Origin: Skermanella mucosa
Lineage (GTDB): Bacteria > Pseudomonadota > Alphaproteobacteria > Azospirillales > Azospirillaceae
DNA length: 64,000 nt
Reading direction: 5' to 3'
Assembly: GCF_016765655.2 (NCBI RefSeq)
Contig: NZ_CP086106.1
Location: 5,106,501 to 5,170,500, forward strand
The notes below the pieces were generated by a model. That model made no database searches. It saw only the letters and a program-made list of their open reading frames with translations, and was not told the origin of the DNA. Shown piece by piece: positions 16,521-25,986 of this stretch (within the stretch, counting starts at the first letter, position 1; each line of letters opens with the position of its first letter). The position numbers and the translations under genes were made by a program.

Positions 16521-17501
16521 ATGGGCTATCAAGAGAAGCTCCAACAGGGCAAGGCGACGAACATGGACCTGATCCACAGAGCGGTGCAGCAGTCGAGCGC
16601 GGCCCGGCGCGGCAACATCGTCGAGTCGCCGGGGACCGAACCGGTCGCCGGCCCGGCCCCGCGGTTGGCTCCGGCGGCGCCCCCGCCGTGGGAGGCCAGC
16701 GAGGCCGTCGAGATCACCATAGATCCGGCTCGGCTGCGCGAGATGGGCATGATCAATCCGGGCGACCGCCGGTCGCGGCTGGCTGAGGAGATGCGGCTGC
16801 TCAAGCGGCGGCTGATCCAGAAGCTGAACCCGATGGAGGCCGAAGCCGAGGGGCGCACCAACCTGGTGATGGTGACCAGCGCCGTGCCCGGGGAGGGAAA
16901 GAGCTTCATCTCGCTCAACCTGGCGCTCAGCTTCGTGGCCGACGAGCATTTCGACGTGCTGCTGATCGACGCCGACGCGATGCGGCCGAGCATCCTGCGG
17001 ATGCTGGGGCTGCCGCCGTCGCGCGGCCTGTCCGACCTGCTGCTGGAGCCGGGCCTGGACCCGTCGGAGGTCCTGCTGCGCGACCGGCGGATGCGGCTGA
17101 CCATCCTGCCGTCGGGCGGAGAGGTGCCGTCCGCCACCGACCTCTACAGCAGCCCCGCCATGAAGGAGCTGATCGACCGGCTGGCGCGGTCCCAGCGCAA
17201 CCGGATCGTGATCCTCGACGCGCCGCCGGTGCTCGCCACCACCGAGCCGGTCGTGCTGTCCCACATCGTCGACCAGGTCCTGCTGGTGGTCGAGGCGAAC
17301 CGGACCGCCCATTCCCAGGTGCAGCACGCCCTGGACCTGCTGGAACCCTGCGACAACGTCAACCTGATCCTGAACAAGTCGGCCGCCGGCAAGACCAGCG
17401 AGCATTTCGGCTCCTACTACGGCGGCTACGAAAAGGGGCGCTACGGCCGGCGCGGCCACGGCAAATCCGGGGATTCCGCCGCCGCCGAAGAGAAGGCCTG
17501 A
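16521..17501 (+). CDS. XrtA-associated tyrosine autokinase (BY-kinase)
   Basis: 326 residues. Walker A SAVPGEGKS (about 120-128), Walker A' LLIDADAMRPS (about 147-157) and Walker B VILDAPPV (about 231-238) define a bacterial tyrosine kinase of the CpsD/EpsG class. The Tyr-rich tail, with SYYGGYEKGRY near residues 297-307, is the usual autophosphorylation cluster. An about 60-residue proline-rich linker precedes the kinase fold. It is cytoplasmic and controls the preceding chain-length protein. Start ATG 16521 gives MGYQEK; an internal ATG at 16563 is possible. It overlaps the next gene by one base. Confidence 0.9.
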   Translation: MGYQEKLQQGKATNMDLIHRAVQQSSAARRGNIVESPGTEPVAGPAPRLAPAAPPPWEASEAVEITIDPARLREMGMINPGDRRSRLAEEMRLLKRRLIQKLNPMEAEAEGRTNLVMVTSAVPGEGKSFISLNLALSFVADEHFDVLLIDADAMRPSILRMLGLPPSRGLSDLLLEPGLDPSEVLLRDRRMRLTILPSGGEVPSATDLYSSPAMKELIDRLARSQRNRIVILDAPPVLATTEPVVLSHIVDQVLLVVEANRTAHSQVQHALDLLEPCDNVNLILNKSAAGKTSEHFGSYYGGYEKGRYGRRGHGKSGDSAAAEEKA

Positions 17502-19012
17502 TGACTTACCGAACGGAACGTCGGCGGGCGCTGCTTCCCGCCGCCGCGCTGCTGGCCTTCACCCAGGCCCTGGGACCCGCGTCCGTCCTCCCTGCCCGGG
17601 CCGCCAACATCCAGGCGCAGCGGAGCGCCGGATTCGACGTCACGATCACCGACAACGTCGACCTGGAGCCGGACGACCGGGCGGACGCGGCCCTGATCCT
17701 GTCGCCCTTCGCCGGAGTCAACGTGCGCGGAGAAGGCGGCCGGGCCGATTTCATCTTCGACTACCGGCTGACCCTGGACACCACCCTGTCGAAGGAAACC
17801 GAGGTCGACGTCCGCAACGACTTCATCGGCTTCGGCACCGCCGAGCTGGTCGAGGACATGCTGTTCGTCGATGTCACCGGATCGGCCAGCCAGCCGCTGA
17901 TCGACCCCGGCGGCAGGACCTCGACCAATGCGTCGGTCGGGCGCGGCAACCGGACCCAGGTCGTCGGCGGCTCGATCAGCCCCTACCTGCTGAACCGCTT
18001 CGGCAATGTCGCCGAGAGCGAGCTGCGCTACCGCTATTCCTACACCTTCGTGGGCAGGGACGAGGTCGGCGACAGCACGACCAGCGAGGCCCGGGCGCGC
18101 CTCTCCACCGGCCCCGTGTTCTCGCGGGTGGCGCTCGACGCCATCGCGGAGTACGAGAATACCGACTCGGAAAGCCGGACCGGCGACATCGAGCGCTCGA
18201 CCTACCGGCTGAACGGGCAGTACGCGGTTTCCCGCCGTTTCTTCCTGCTCGGCTCGGGCGGATACGAGACGATCGACACCAATTCGCTGAACGACGATCC
18301 CGACGGGCCGATCTGGTACGTCGGCTTCCTGACCCGTCCGGGGCCGCGCACCGAGTTGCGGGTGACCTACGGCGAGCGCTACGGCGAACCCGACTACAAC
18401 GGCTCCCTGACCTACCGGATCACGCCGCGCCTGACTTTCCAGGCGGGCTACGTCCATGTGCTGGAGACGACCCAGCGCCAGTTCAGCAGCTTCCAGCTCG
18501 CGGTGGACCCGTCGGGGCAGCTGATCGATCCGGTCACCAACCTGCCGGTGGACATCACCGACACCGATCCTGGCTTCGGCCTGCGCACCGAAGCCTTCAT
18601 CGCCAGCCGGTTCCAGACCTCCCTGGTCGGCAACTACGACCGCAACACCGTCACCCTGGCCGGCACGGCGGAGGAGCGCGAGTACGACATCCGCCCGGAC
18701 GAGCGCTACCTGTCGGCCCGCCTGGGCTGGACCCGGCGGCTGTCGCCTGAGACCAACCTGTTCACCGGAGTCGGCTGGCGCCGCACCGAGAACGACGACA
18801 CGGCGTCCGGGGCCGCCACCCCGGCCGCCGGCGTCCTGGGTCCCGCGGCGCCCGAGAGCGATACCTTCAGCGCCCGCATCGCGCTGACCCATTCCCTCGC
18901 CAAGGACGTTCTCGGAAGCGTGGCGCTCGGCCGCACCCAGCGCGTCGCCGACGACGAGGCCGACGAATACACCGAGAACTCCCTGACCTTTGGCGTACGG
19001 ATCGTGTTCTGA
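17501..19012 (+). CDS. XrtA/PEP-CTERM-associated outer-membrane beta-barrel protein
   Basis: 503 residues with a signal peptide (cleavage probably after LPARAA near residue 34). The rest consists of alternating aromatic/hydrophobic beta strands ending LTFGVRIVF, with a terminal Phe as in outer-membrane barrels. Position between the tyrosine kinase and the ExeA-like ATPase matches the PEP-CTERM-associated outer-membrane protein of other XrtA loci. Probably forms a channel or anchor for polymer. Start overlaps the kinase stop and the stop overlaps the next ATG, so translation is coupled. Confidence 0.85.
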   Translation: MTYRTERRRALLPAAALLAFTQALGPASVLPARAANIQAQRSAGFDVTITDNVDLEPDDRADAALILSPFAGVNVRGEGGRADFIFDYRLTLDTTLSKETEVDVRNDFIGFGTAELVEDMLFVDVTGSASQPLIDPGGRTSTNASVGRGNRTQVVGGSISPYLLNRFGNVAESELRYRYSYTFVGRDEVGDSTTSEARARLSTGPVFSRVALDAIAEYENTDSESRTGDIERSTYRLNGQYAVSRRFFLLGSGGYETIDTNSLNDDPDGPIWYVGFLTRPGPRTELRVTYGERYGEPDYNGSLTYRITPRLTFQAGYVHVLETTQRQFSSFQLAVDPSGQLIDPVTNLPVDITDTDPGFGLRTEAFIASRFQTSLVGNYDRNTVTLAGTAEEREYDIRPDERYLSARLGWTRRLSPETNLFTGVGWRRTENDDTASGAATPAAGVLGPAAPESDTFSARIALTHSLAKDVLGSVALGRTQRVADDEADEYTENSLTFGVRIVF

Positions 19013-20088
19013 TGTTCGAGGATTTCTACAACCTGACCGGGTCGCCCTTCAAGCTGGGGCCTGACCACCGGTTCTTCTTCCCGAGCCGGAACCACGACAA
19101 GGCCCTGTCGTACCTGAGGTACGGATTGCAGCAGGACGAGGGCTTCATCGTGGTGACCGGCGACATCGGAGCCGGCAAGACGACCCTGGTCAGCCAGCTG
19201 TTCGCCGAACTGGACCGGAAGCGGTTCCTGGCGGCGCAGATCGTGACCAGCAACATCGACGCCGACGACGTGGTCCGCATGATCCTGTCGGCCTTCGGGG
19301 TGACGCCCCGGACCGCCGACAAGGCGGGGCTGCTGCGCGCCTTCGAGAGTTTCCTGCTGTCCCAGCACCGAGCCGGACGCCGGGTCCTGCTGGTGGTCGA
19401 CGAGGCCCAGAACCTGCCGCTCCAGACCATCGAGGAGCTGCGCATGCTGTCGAACTTCACGGTCGAGGGCGGGTCGCTGTTCCAGAGCTTCCTGGTCGGG
19501 CAGCCGCAGTTCAAGGACGTGCTGGCCGACCCGGCGCTGGAGCAGTTCCGCCAGCGGGTGATCGCCTCCTACCATCTCGGCCCGCTGTCGGAGGACGAGA
19601 CCGCCGACTATGTCCGGCACCGGCTGCGCCTGGTCGGGTGGAGCGACGATCCCGCGATCGACGCCGAGGCCTTCGCGCTGATCCATCGGCACACGGGCGG
19701 CATCCCGCGGCGCATCAACACCCTGTGCAGCCGCCTGCTGCTGTTCGGGGCGCTGGAGGGGCTCCACGCGATCGACGCGCCCTCGGTCGAGGCCGTGGTG
19801 GCCGACCTGAACACCGAGGTGACCGAGGCGTCCGCCGGCGGCTCCGGGAGAAGGGCCGCCGCCCCGGCGGGAACGGCCGCCTCCGGCGAGGTGGCGACCC
19901 TGCTGGCGAGCCTGGACGAGCGGCTGGGCCGGCTGGAAAGGCTGACCGAGACGGTCAATTCCCACGATCGGACTCTGCGCCACCTGCTGGAGACGGCGAT
20001 GGGCTACCTCGCGGTGAACGCGGCCGGCCCGGGCTGGAACGGATCGGCCGGCCGGATCGCGAGGGAGGACGGCGATGACCGTACGTGA
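19012..20088 (+). CDS. XrtA/PEP-CTERM-associated secretion-type ATPase (ExeA-like)
   Basis: 358 residues. It opens MFEDFYNLTGSPFKLGPD, the usual start of this family. Walker A GDIGAGKTT lies at about 50-58, Walker B VLLVVDEAQN at about 125-134 and a sensor-like region at about 160. The C-terminal 80 residues are less conserved, with a possible coiled coil (LLASLDERLGRLERL). It is an AAA+ ATPase proposed to drive assembly or export steps in exosortase systems. It overlaps the next gene by 14 bases. Confidence 0.9.
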   Translation: MFEDFYNLTGSPFKLGPDHRFFFPSRNHDKALSYLRYGLQQDEGFIVVTGDIGAGKTTLVSQLFAELDRKRFLAAQIVTSNIDADDVVRMILSAFGVTPRTADKAGLLRAFESFLLSQHRAGRRVLLVVDEAQNLPLQTIEELRMLSNFTVEGGSLFQSFLVGQPQFKDVLADPALEQFRQRVIASYHLGPLSEDETADYVRHRLRLVGWSDDPAIDAEAFALIHRHTGGIPRRINTLCSRLLLFGALEGLHAIDAPSVEAVVADLNTEVTEASAGGSGRRAAAPAGTAASGEVATLLASLDERLGRLERLTETVNSHDRTLRHLLETAMGYLAVNAAGPGWNGSAGRIAREDGDDRT

Positions 20089-20974
20089 CGCCGCCACCCA
20101 CCCTATCGTCAACGCCATGTCGGTGGACGTGGAGGATTATTACCAGGTCTCCGCCTTCGCCGGCTCGGTCGACCGCGCCCGGTGGGACGGATTCCCGTCG
20201 CGGGTCGGCGACAACACGCGGCGCGTCCTGGACCTGTTCGCCGGGGCCGGCGTGCGCGCCACCTTCTTCACGCTGGGCTGCGTCGCCCGGCGCGACCCGT
20301 CGCTGGTCCGGGCCATCGCCGACGCCGGCCACGAGGTGGCGAGCCACGGCTGGGAGCATCGGCGCGTCGGCGAGCAGACCCCGGCGGAGTTCAGCGCCGA
20401 CGTGACGCGAACCCGCAAGCTGCTGGAGGACCAGTCGGGCCAGGCGGTGACCGGGTACCGCGCCGCCAGCTTCTCCATCGACCGCGGCACCTGGTGGGCG
20501 TTCGACGAGCTGGCCGAGGCGGGATACCGCTACAGCTCCAGCATCCACCCGATCCGCCACGACCATTACGGCGTGCCCGACGCCCCCCGCTTCCCCTTCG
20601 CGCCGGCCGCGGGCCGCGACCTGGCGGAGATCCCGGTCGGCACGGTGGACCTCAGGGGCCGGCGGCTGTCCTGCGCCGGCGGCGGCTTCTTCCGCCTGCT
20701 GCCCTACCGCTGGTCGTCCCATGCGATCGGCAGGGTCAACCGGACCGAAGGCCGGCCCGTGACCTTCTATTTCCACCCCTGGGAGATCGATCCCGGCCAG
20801 CCGCGCATCAGCCCGGCGCCGCTGCGCTCCCGGCTGCGCCACTACACCAACCTGTCCGTCATGGAAGCCAAGCTGAAGCGCCTGCTGGCCGACTTCCGGT
20901 GGGACCGCATCGACCATGTCTACCGGACGGTCCTGTCGCCGGATTCCCGGTTGCCAAGGGCGGCGGCGGAATGA
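20075..20974 (+). CDS. XrtA-system polysaccharide deacetylase
   Basis: 299 residues. NodB-fold motifs: SVDVEDYYQ (about 16-24, with the metal-site Asp-x-Glu-Asp), GHEVASHGWEH (about 84-94, the His-x-x-x-His metal ligands), GYRAASFSI and FHPWEIDP near 233-240. A DUF3473-like C-terminal extension follows, as in the XrtA-linked subfamily. No signal peptide, so it acts in the cytoplasm or at the inner membrane, probably removing acetyl groups from precursor sugars. ATG 20075 overlaps the ATPase end; its TGA overlaps the ATG of the following FemAB gene. Confidence 0.9.
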   Translation: MTVRDAATHPIVNAMSVDVEDYYQVSAFAGSVDRARWDGFPSRVGDNTRRVLDLFAGAGVRATFFTLGCVARRDPSLVRAIADAGHEVASHGWEHRRVGEQTPAEFSADVTRTRKLLEDQSGQAVTGYRAASFSIDRGTWWAFDELAEAGYRYSSSIHPIRHDHYGVPDAPRFPFAPAAGRDLAEIPVGTVDLRGRRLSCAGGGFFRLLPYRWSSHAIGRVNRTEGRPVTFYFHPWEIDPGQPRISPAPLRSRLRHYTNLSVMEAKLKRLLADFRWDRIDHVYRTVLSPDSRLPRAAAE

Positions 20975-22011
20975 CGGCGATGGTCGAGGTCGGGGCGCTG
21001 GACCCGGCGACGGAGCCGGCGTGGGAAGCCTTCGTCGCCGAGTCGCCGGAGGCCACGTTCTTCCACCGCGCCGGATGGGCGCGCGTGATCGGGCGGAGCT
21101 ACGGGCACCCGACATATTTCCGCTACGCCAGCCGCGGCGGCCGGATCGTCGGGGTGCTGCCGCTGGTCCATGTGAAAAGCCCGCTGTTCGGCAACGCGCT
21201 GATCGGTACCGGGTTCTGCACCTTCGGCGGAATCGCGTCCTCGGACCCCGCCGCGATCCAGGCGCTGGCCGGGGACGCCGCCGAGCTGGGCGCCCGGCTG
21301 GGGGTCGATCATGTGGAGCTGCGCCACGTGGACGCGCTGCCGATCGGCTGGGCCGTGAAGTCGGAGCTCTACGCCGCGTTCCGCCGTCCGCTCGACGCCG
21401 ATATCGGGGTGACCTGGGGAACCCTGCCCCAGCAGAAACGGCAGGAGCTTCGGCGCAGCATCCGCGGCGGCCTGCGCCAGCAGGTCGGGCCGGGCCTGCT
21501 CGACGCGTTCTACCGGATCTACGGCACAAGCGTCCGCAACCTGGGCACGCCGGTCTATCCGCGCCGCTTCTTCGCCGCCATCGCGGAGGAGTTCGGCGAC
21601 GCGGTCGAGCTGGCGGTGGTCCACGGCGCCTCCGGCCCGGTCTCGGCGGTGATGGCGTTCCATTTCCGCGACACGGTCTGCCCCTATTTCGCGGGCGGCC
21701 TGCCGGAAGCGCGGACCGAGCACGCCTACGACTTCATGTACTGGTCGCTGATGGACAGGGCGACGGAGCGAGGCGCCCGGCTGTTCGACTTCGGCCGCAG
21801 CAAGCGCGGGACCGGGGCGTTCGACTACAAGCTGGGCTGGGGGTTCGAGCCCCGGGCGTTGCACTACCAGTTCCATCTGGTGCGCGGGCGCGCGCTGCCC
21901 GAGGTCAACCCGCTCAACCCCAAATACCGCGCGATGGTGGAGACCTGGAAGCGCCTGCCGCTGCCGGTCGCCAACCTGATGGGTCCCGTGATCGCCCGCC
22001 AGATCGGCTGA
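20971..22011 (+). CDS. FemAB family XrtA/PEP-CTERM-associated protein
   Basis: 346 residues. The N-terminal half (WEAFVAESPEATFFHRAGWARVIGRSYGH) and the C-terminal half (DTVCPYFAGGLPEARTEHAYDFMYW, then FDFGRSKRGTGAFDYKLGWGF) are paired GNAT-like folds typical of FemAB proteins. FemAB relatives transfer aminoacyl groups to peptidoglycan peptides. XrtA-linked members may add amino acids to the exopolysaccharide, but this is not shown. The start overlaps the deacetylase stop (ATGA), so coupling is strong. The next gene starts 6 bases after this stop. Confidence 0.88.
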   Translation: MTAMVEVGALDPATEPAWEAFVAESPEATFFHRAGWARVIGRSYGHPTYFRYASRGGRIVGVLPLVHVKSPLFGNALIGTGFCTFGGIASSDPAAIQALAGDAAELGARLGVDHVELRHVDALPIGWAVKSELYAAFRRPLDADIGVTWGTLPQQKRQELRRSIRGGLRQQVGPGLLDAFYRIYGTSVRNLGTPVYPRRFFAAIAEEFGDAVELAVVHGASGPVSAVMAFHFRDTVCPYFAGGLPEARTEHAYDFMYWSLMDRATERGARLFDFGRSKRGTGAFDYKLGWGFEPRALHYQFHLVRGRALPEVNPLNPKYRAMVETWKRLPLPVANLMGPVIARQIG

Positions 22012-22017
22012 GCCGCC

Positions 22018-23289
22018 ATGAAAGACCTGCTGTTCCTGGCCCACCGCATCCCCTATCCGCCGAACAAGGGCGACAAGATCCGCTCGTGGCACCTGCTGCG
22101 CCACTTGGCGGAACGCTACCGCGTCCATCTCGGCTGCTTCGTGGACGATCCCGAGGACCGGGCCCACGAGCCGGTGCTGCGGGCGCTGTGCGCGAGCTGC
22201 CATTTCGCCCGGCTCGACCCGGCGCTGGCCAAGCTGGGCAGCCTGCGCGGGCTGGCGACCGGGGAGGCGCTGACCTTCGCCTATTTCCGCGACGCCGGGC
22301 TGACGGAGTGGGTGAGTGCGACCCACGCCGCCCGCGCCGTCGCCGTGCAGTTCGTCTTCTCCTCCTCCATGGCACCCTTCGCCGAGGCGGCCGAGGATTT
22401 CCGGGGCCGGCGGATCGTCGATTTCATCGACCTGGACAGCGACAAGTGGCGCCAGTACGCCCTGAGCGGCCGGGCGCCGATGCGCTGGATCCACGGGCGG
22501 GAGGCCCGGCTGCTCGGCCGGGCGGAGGTCGCCATCGCCGCCCGCGCGTCCGCCGGCCTGTTCGTCAGCGAGGCCGAGGCCGACCTGTTCCGCCGGCAGC
22601 CGGGTGTCGCGGCGGAACGGGTCCACGGCCTGGGCAACGGGGTGGACCTGGATTATTTCGACCCCAGCCGGGACCATGCCGACCCCTACCCGCCGGGCGG
22701 GCCGGTGCTGGTCTTCACCGGCATGATGGACTATCGGGCCAACGTGGATGCCGTGCGCTGGTTCGCGGCGGAGGTGCTGCCGGCGATCCGGGCGAAGCAC
22801 CCGGAGGCGCGGTTCGCCATCGTCGGGGCGAAGCCCGACCCCGCGGTCAGGCGGCTGGCCGGGCAGCCGGGCGTGATCGTGACCGGCCGCGTTCCCGACG
22901 TCCGCCCCTATGTCGCCCACGCGGCCCTGGCGGTGGCGCCGCTGCGGATCGCGCGCGGCATCCAGAACAAGGTGCTTGAGGCCATGGCGATGGGCCGCCC
23001 GGTGGTCGCCACGCCCCAGGCCCACGAGGGGATCGACGCCGCGCGGGACGCCCACCTTCTGGTCGGCGACGACGCCGCCGGGCTGGCGGCGCAGGCCTGC
23101 CGGCTGATCGAGAATCCGTCCGAAGCCGCGGCGCTGGGAGCCCGCGGGCGGTGCCTGCTGGCGGACGGCTACACCTGGGAACGCCGCCTGGCGCCGCTCG
23201 ACGGCATCATCGAGCGGGCGCCTGCGGTGTCCCCCGCCTCGCTGGACGCGCCCTGCTCCCTCGACCGTTCCTGCGAGGAGCGGGCATGA
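22018..23289 (+). CDS. XrtA/PEP-CTERM-system glycosyltransferase (TIGR03087-type)
   Basis: 423 residues, GT4-like GT-B fold. N-terminus HRIPYPPNKGDKIRSW (about 9-24) is a strong hallmark of this subfamily. The C-terminal donor-binding half includes VLVFTGMMDYRANVDAV (about 231-247), FAIVGAKPDP and NKVLEAMAMGRPVVAT (about 319-334) with the conserved Glu. It is a cytoplasmic sugar transferase building the repeat unit. Stop overlaps the ATG of xrtA (ATGA). Confidence 0.9.
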   Translation: MKDLLFLAHRIPYPPNKGDKIRSWHLLRHLAERYRVHLGCFVDDPEDRAHEPVLRALCASCHFARLDPALAKLGSLRGLATGEALTFAYFRDAGLTEWVSATHAARAVAVQFVFSSSMAPFAEAAEDFRGRRIVDFIDLDSDKWRQYALSGRAPMRWIHGREARLLGRAEVAIAARASAGLFVSEAEADLFRRQPGVAAERVHGLGNGVDLDYFDPSRDHADPYPPGGPVLVFTGMMDYRANVDAVRWFAAEVLPAIRAKHPEARFAIVGAKPDPAVRRLAGQPGVIVTGRVPDVRPYVAHAALAVAPLRIARGIQNKVLEAMAMGRPVVATPQAHEGIDAARDAHLLVGDDAAGLAAQACRLIENPSEAAALGARGRCLLADGYTWERRLAPLDGIIERAPAVSPASLDAPCSLDRSCEERA

Positions 23290-24830
23290 CCCAGCGGACC
23301 GACATGGACAGTCCCGGCCTGGACGGCGGCTACTACGCCGCCGCCGCGACGGCTCCGGCCGACCCGGCCTGGCCGCGCGCGATCGCCTGCTTCGCCGGGA
23401 TGGCGGCGCTGCTGGTGGCGCTGCTCCACGACGTGGCCGGAGCCATGGTTCATACCTGGTGGACCAACGTCACCTACAACCATGGTTTCCTGGTGCTGCC
23501 GACCAGCCTGTACCTGATGTGGCTGCGCCGGGACGGGCTGCGCCGGCTGACGCCCCGGCTGGAGCCGCTGGGGCTGGTCGCCCTGGCCGGGATGATGCTC
23601 GCCTGGCTGCTCGGCCGGGCCGGCGACGTGCTGGCGGTGGAGGAGACGGCGCTGGTCGGCATGCTGGTCGCGCTGTTCGTCTTCCTGTTCGGCCGCGCGG
23701 TGGCCCGGCTTGTCGCCTTCCCGCTGGCCTTCCTGTTCTTCATGGTGCCCGTGGGCGACGCGCTGATCCCGCCGCTCCAGGACTTCACCGCCGTCTTCGC
23801 GGTGGGGCTGCTGCGCCTGATCGGCATCCCGGTGTTCCACGACGGGATCATGATCGAGATCCCCAACGGCCTGTTCCGGGTCGCCGAGGCCTGCGCCGGC
23901 ATCCGCTTCCTGATCGCCAACCTGGTGATCTCGGCCCTGTTCGCCCATCTGGCCTATGCCAGGCGCTGGAAGTTCTGGCTGTTCCTGGGCATCGGCTTCG
24001 CCCTGCCGATCATCGCCAACGGCTTCCGGGCGTTCGGCATCATCCTGATCGCCCACCTGACCGACGGCAGGCTGGCGGCCGGCGTGGACCACCTGGTCTA
24101 TGGCTGGATCTTCTTCTCCTTCGTGATGATCCTGCTGCTCGCGATCGGCAACAGCTTCGCCGACCGCCGCCTTGGCGACTTCCCGCGCGACCTCTCGATG
24201 CCGTCCGCCGGGGTTCGCCGGGGCTGGTCCTGGCGCCTGCCGCTGGCGCTGCCGGCGGTCCTGGTGGTGCTGGCGGGTCCGGCCTATGCCTGGACGGTGA
24301 TGGGTCCGCAGGAGGTCCCGCCCGCTCCGGCCGCGCTTCCGGCCCCGGCCGTGGCCGGCTGGACCGCCGCCCCGCCGACCGACTGGCGGCCGGCGTTCCC
24401 CGGCGCCGACCGTACGGCGCTGGCGGGATTCCGGAGCCCGGAAGGCCGGTCCGCCGAGCTGTTCGTCGCCCATTACGCCTACCAGCGGCAGGGGTCGGAA
24501 GTGGTCTATTACGCAAACCGGCTGGAGGGGGACGGCTGGACGCGGGTGGAGAGCCGCACGGTCGAGGGCGTCGGCGGCATGCCGCCCGCCCGGCTAGACC
24601 GGATGGTGCGCGGGCAGCGCCAGCGGCTGGTGCTTTCGTGGTACTGGGTCGGCGGACGCTTCACGGCGAGCCCGTATGAGGCCAAGTTGTACCAGAGCGT
24701 CGCCACCCTGCTCGGCATCCGTCCCGCCGCGGCCCTGGTCGCCCTGTCGGTCGAGCGGCCGGAGGACGCCGCGCGGTTCCTCGGGGCTTTCGCGCTGGAG
24801 CCATACCTGGAGCAGGCCGCCGCGCGATGA
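23286..24830 (+). CDS. xrtA: Exosortase A fused to an EpsI-type domain
   Basis: 514 residues. Eight or more membrane helices (about 30-300) carry the exosortase triad: Cys203 in EACAGIRF, Arg248 in NGFRAFGI and His269 in VDHLVYGW. The C-terminal 190 residues after about 320 are a periplasmic EpsI domain, as in other XrtA proteins. The enzyme cuts PEP-CTERM tails and probably attaches the proteins to a carrier or polymer. It sits at the end of the tightly overlapped gene block. No PEP-CTERM substrate is encoded in this window, so substrates must be elsewhere. Confidence 0.93.
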   Translation: MTQRTDMDSPGLDGGYYAAAATAPADPAWPRAIACFAGMAALLVALLHDVAGAMVHTWWTNVTYNHGFLVLPTSLYLMWLRRDGLRRLTPRLEPLGLVALAGMMLAWLLGRAGDVLAVEETALVGMLVALFVFLFGRAVARLVAFPLAFLFFMVPVGDALIPPLQDFTAVFAVGLLRLIGIPVFHDGIMIEIPNGLFRVAEACAGIRFLIANLVISALFAHLAYARRWKFWLFLGIGFALPIIANGFRAFGIILIAHLTDGRLAAGVDHLVYGWIFFSFVMILLLAIGNSFADRRLGDFPRDLSMPSAGVRRGWSWRLPLALPAVLVVLAGPAYAWTVMGPQEVPPAPAALPAPAVAGWTAAPPTDWRPAFPGADRTALAGFRSPEGRSAELFVAHYAYQRQGSEVVYYANRLEGDGWTRVESRTVEGVGGMPPARLDRMVRGQRQRLVLSWYWVGGRFTASPYEAKLYQSVATLLGIRPAAALVALSVERPEDAARFLGAFALEPYLEQAAAR

Positions 24831-24867
24831 CGTTCTCCCCTCGATGAGGTCCCCCCTATGAGGTCTT

Positions 24868-25050
24868 ATGGATAGCCTGCTGTTCCTGTTCTCGCTGATC
24901 GGCGTCGTGGTCATCGTCGGCTGGGCCGTGATGAACGACAAGGTCCCGGACGGCGGCAAGACCACCGGGCTGCTCGCCATGCATCACCCGGACAGGGATC
25001 GGCCGGACCGGAACGGGCAGACCGCCCGCAAGCGCCGGCGCCCGCGGTGA
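24868..25050 (+). CDS. Small membrane protein downstream of xrtA
   Basis: 60 residues. One transmembrane helix (LLFLFSLIGVVVIVGWAVM, residues 4-22) is followed by a hydrophilic, Arg-rich cytoplasmic tail (ARKRRRPR at the end). Its stop overlaps the GTG start of the next gene (GTGA), so it is translated as part of the operon. Possible role as a small partner of the exosortase or protease; family not recognised. Confidence 0.65.
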   Translation: MDSLLFLFSLIGVVVIVGWAVMNDKVPDGGKTTGLLAMHHPDRDRPDRNGQTARKRRRPR

Positions 25051-25982
25051 GGAGGCGCATCACGGGAGCGGCGCTGCTGACGGCGCTGGCGCCCGCGCTG
25101 GGCGGCTGCGCCGGCCTTGCCGCCCCCGGCGCCCTCCCGAACGCCGCCCGGGCGGAGACGCCGCCGCCGGTGGTGATCTGCCACGAGCCGGCCCGGGACC
25201 TGATCCTTCGGGTGGCTCCGGCGGAATGCCGCGGCAGGATCATCGACGAGGCCGAGGCCGCCGCCCTGGCGAGCGCGCGGGCCCAACGCCAGCGGGCGCA
25301 GATCGTCGGCGACCGCCGTTCCCGGCCGGACGACAGGGTGGAGATCCGCAGCGCCGGCTCCGGCTTCTTCATCAACGGCCAGGGGCAGGTGCTGACCGGC
25401 TTCCACGTGGTGGCTCACTGCGCCGCGCTGACCGTCTCGACGGTCGAGGGCGGGCGGAAGCCGGCCAGCGTGGTCGCCTCCGACCAGGGCATGGACCTGG
25501 CGGTGCTCCAGGCCAAGGCGAAGCCGAAGCGGTTCGCCCGCTTCGACCCGGCGCCCGGCCGCAGCCGGGGCATCGACGCCTCGGTGGTGGGCTACCCGGC
25601 GCTGGGCGCCGCCACCGTCGTGCCCAGCCGAACCGCGGTGGAGGCGTGGCCGGCCCAGGTCACCTCCGATTTCGCCGGCGGCGGGACCGAATTCTCGGTC
25701 GAGGGCCGCATCCGCGCCGGCCACAGCGGCAGCCCGGTCCTGGACGGGACCGGCAGGGTGATCGGCATGATCCGCAGCAAGGTGGACGAGGTGACGACCT
25801 TCCGCGAGACCGGCCGGTTCGTCGACGACGTGGCCCAGGCCGTCACCAACGAGACGATCTTCCGCTTCCTGGCGCCCCGGAACATCTCCTACGCCACCCG
25901 TGCGCGCGGCCCCGAACTGTCCGGCGACGACCTGCTGGAGCGCGCCGGCGCCTACTCCGCCCGCGTCGAATGCTGGAACTGA
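25047..25982 (+). CDS. Periplasmic trypsin-like (HtrA-fold) serine protease
   Basis: 311 residues from GTG 25047, overlapping the previous stop. The signal region has a lipobox-like ALGGC (Cys21), so it may be a lipoprotein. A trypsin-type triad is visible: His120 in GFHVVAHC, Asp150 in GMDLAVL and Ser227 in GHSGSPV. No PDZ domain follows, unlike DegP. Its position right behind xrtA suggests processing or quality control of exported proteins, which is inference. Confidence 0.85.
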   Translation: MRRRITGAALLTALAPALGGCAGLAAPGALPNAARAETPPPVVICHEPARDLILRVAPAECRGRIIDEAEAAALASARAQRQRAQIVGDRRSRPDDRVEIRSAGSGFFINGQGQVLTGFHVVAHCAALTVSTVEGGRKPASVVASDQGMDLAVLQAKAKPKRFARFDPAPGRSRGIDASVVGYPALGAATVVPSRTAVEAWPAQVTSDFAGGGTEFSVEGRIRAGHSGSPVLDGTGRVIGMIRSKVDEVTTFRETGRFVDDVAQAVTNETIFRFLAPRNISYATRARGPELSGDDLLERAGAYSARVECWN

Positions 25983-25986
25983 CGCC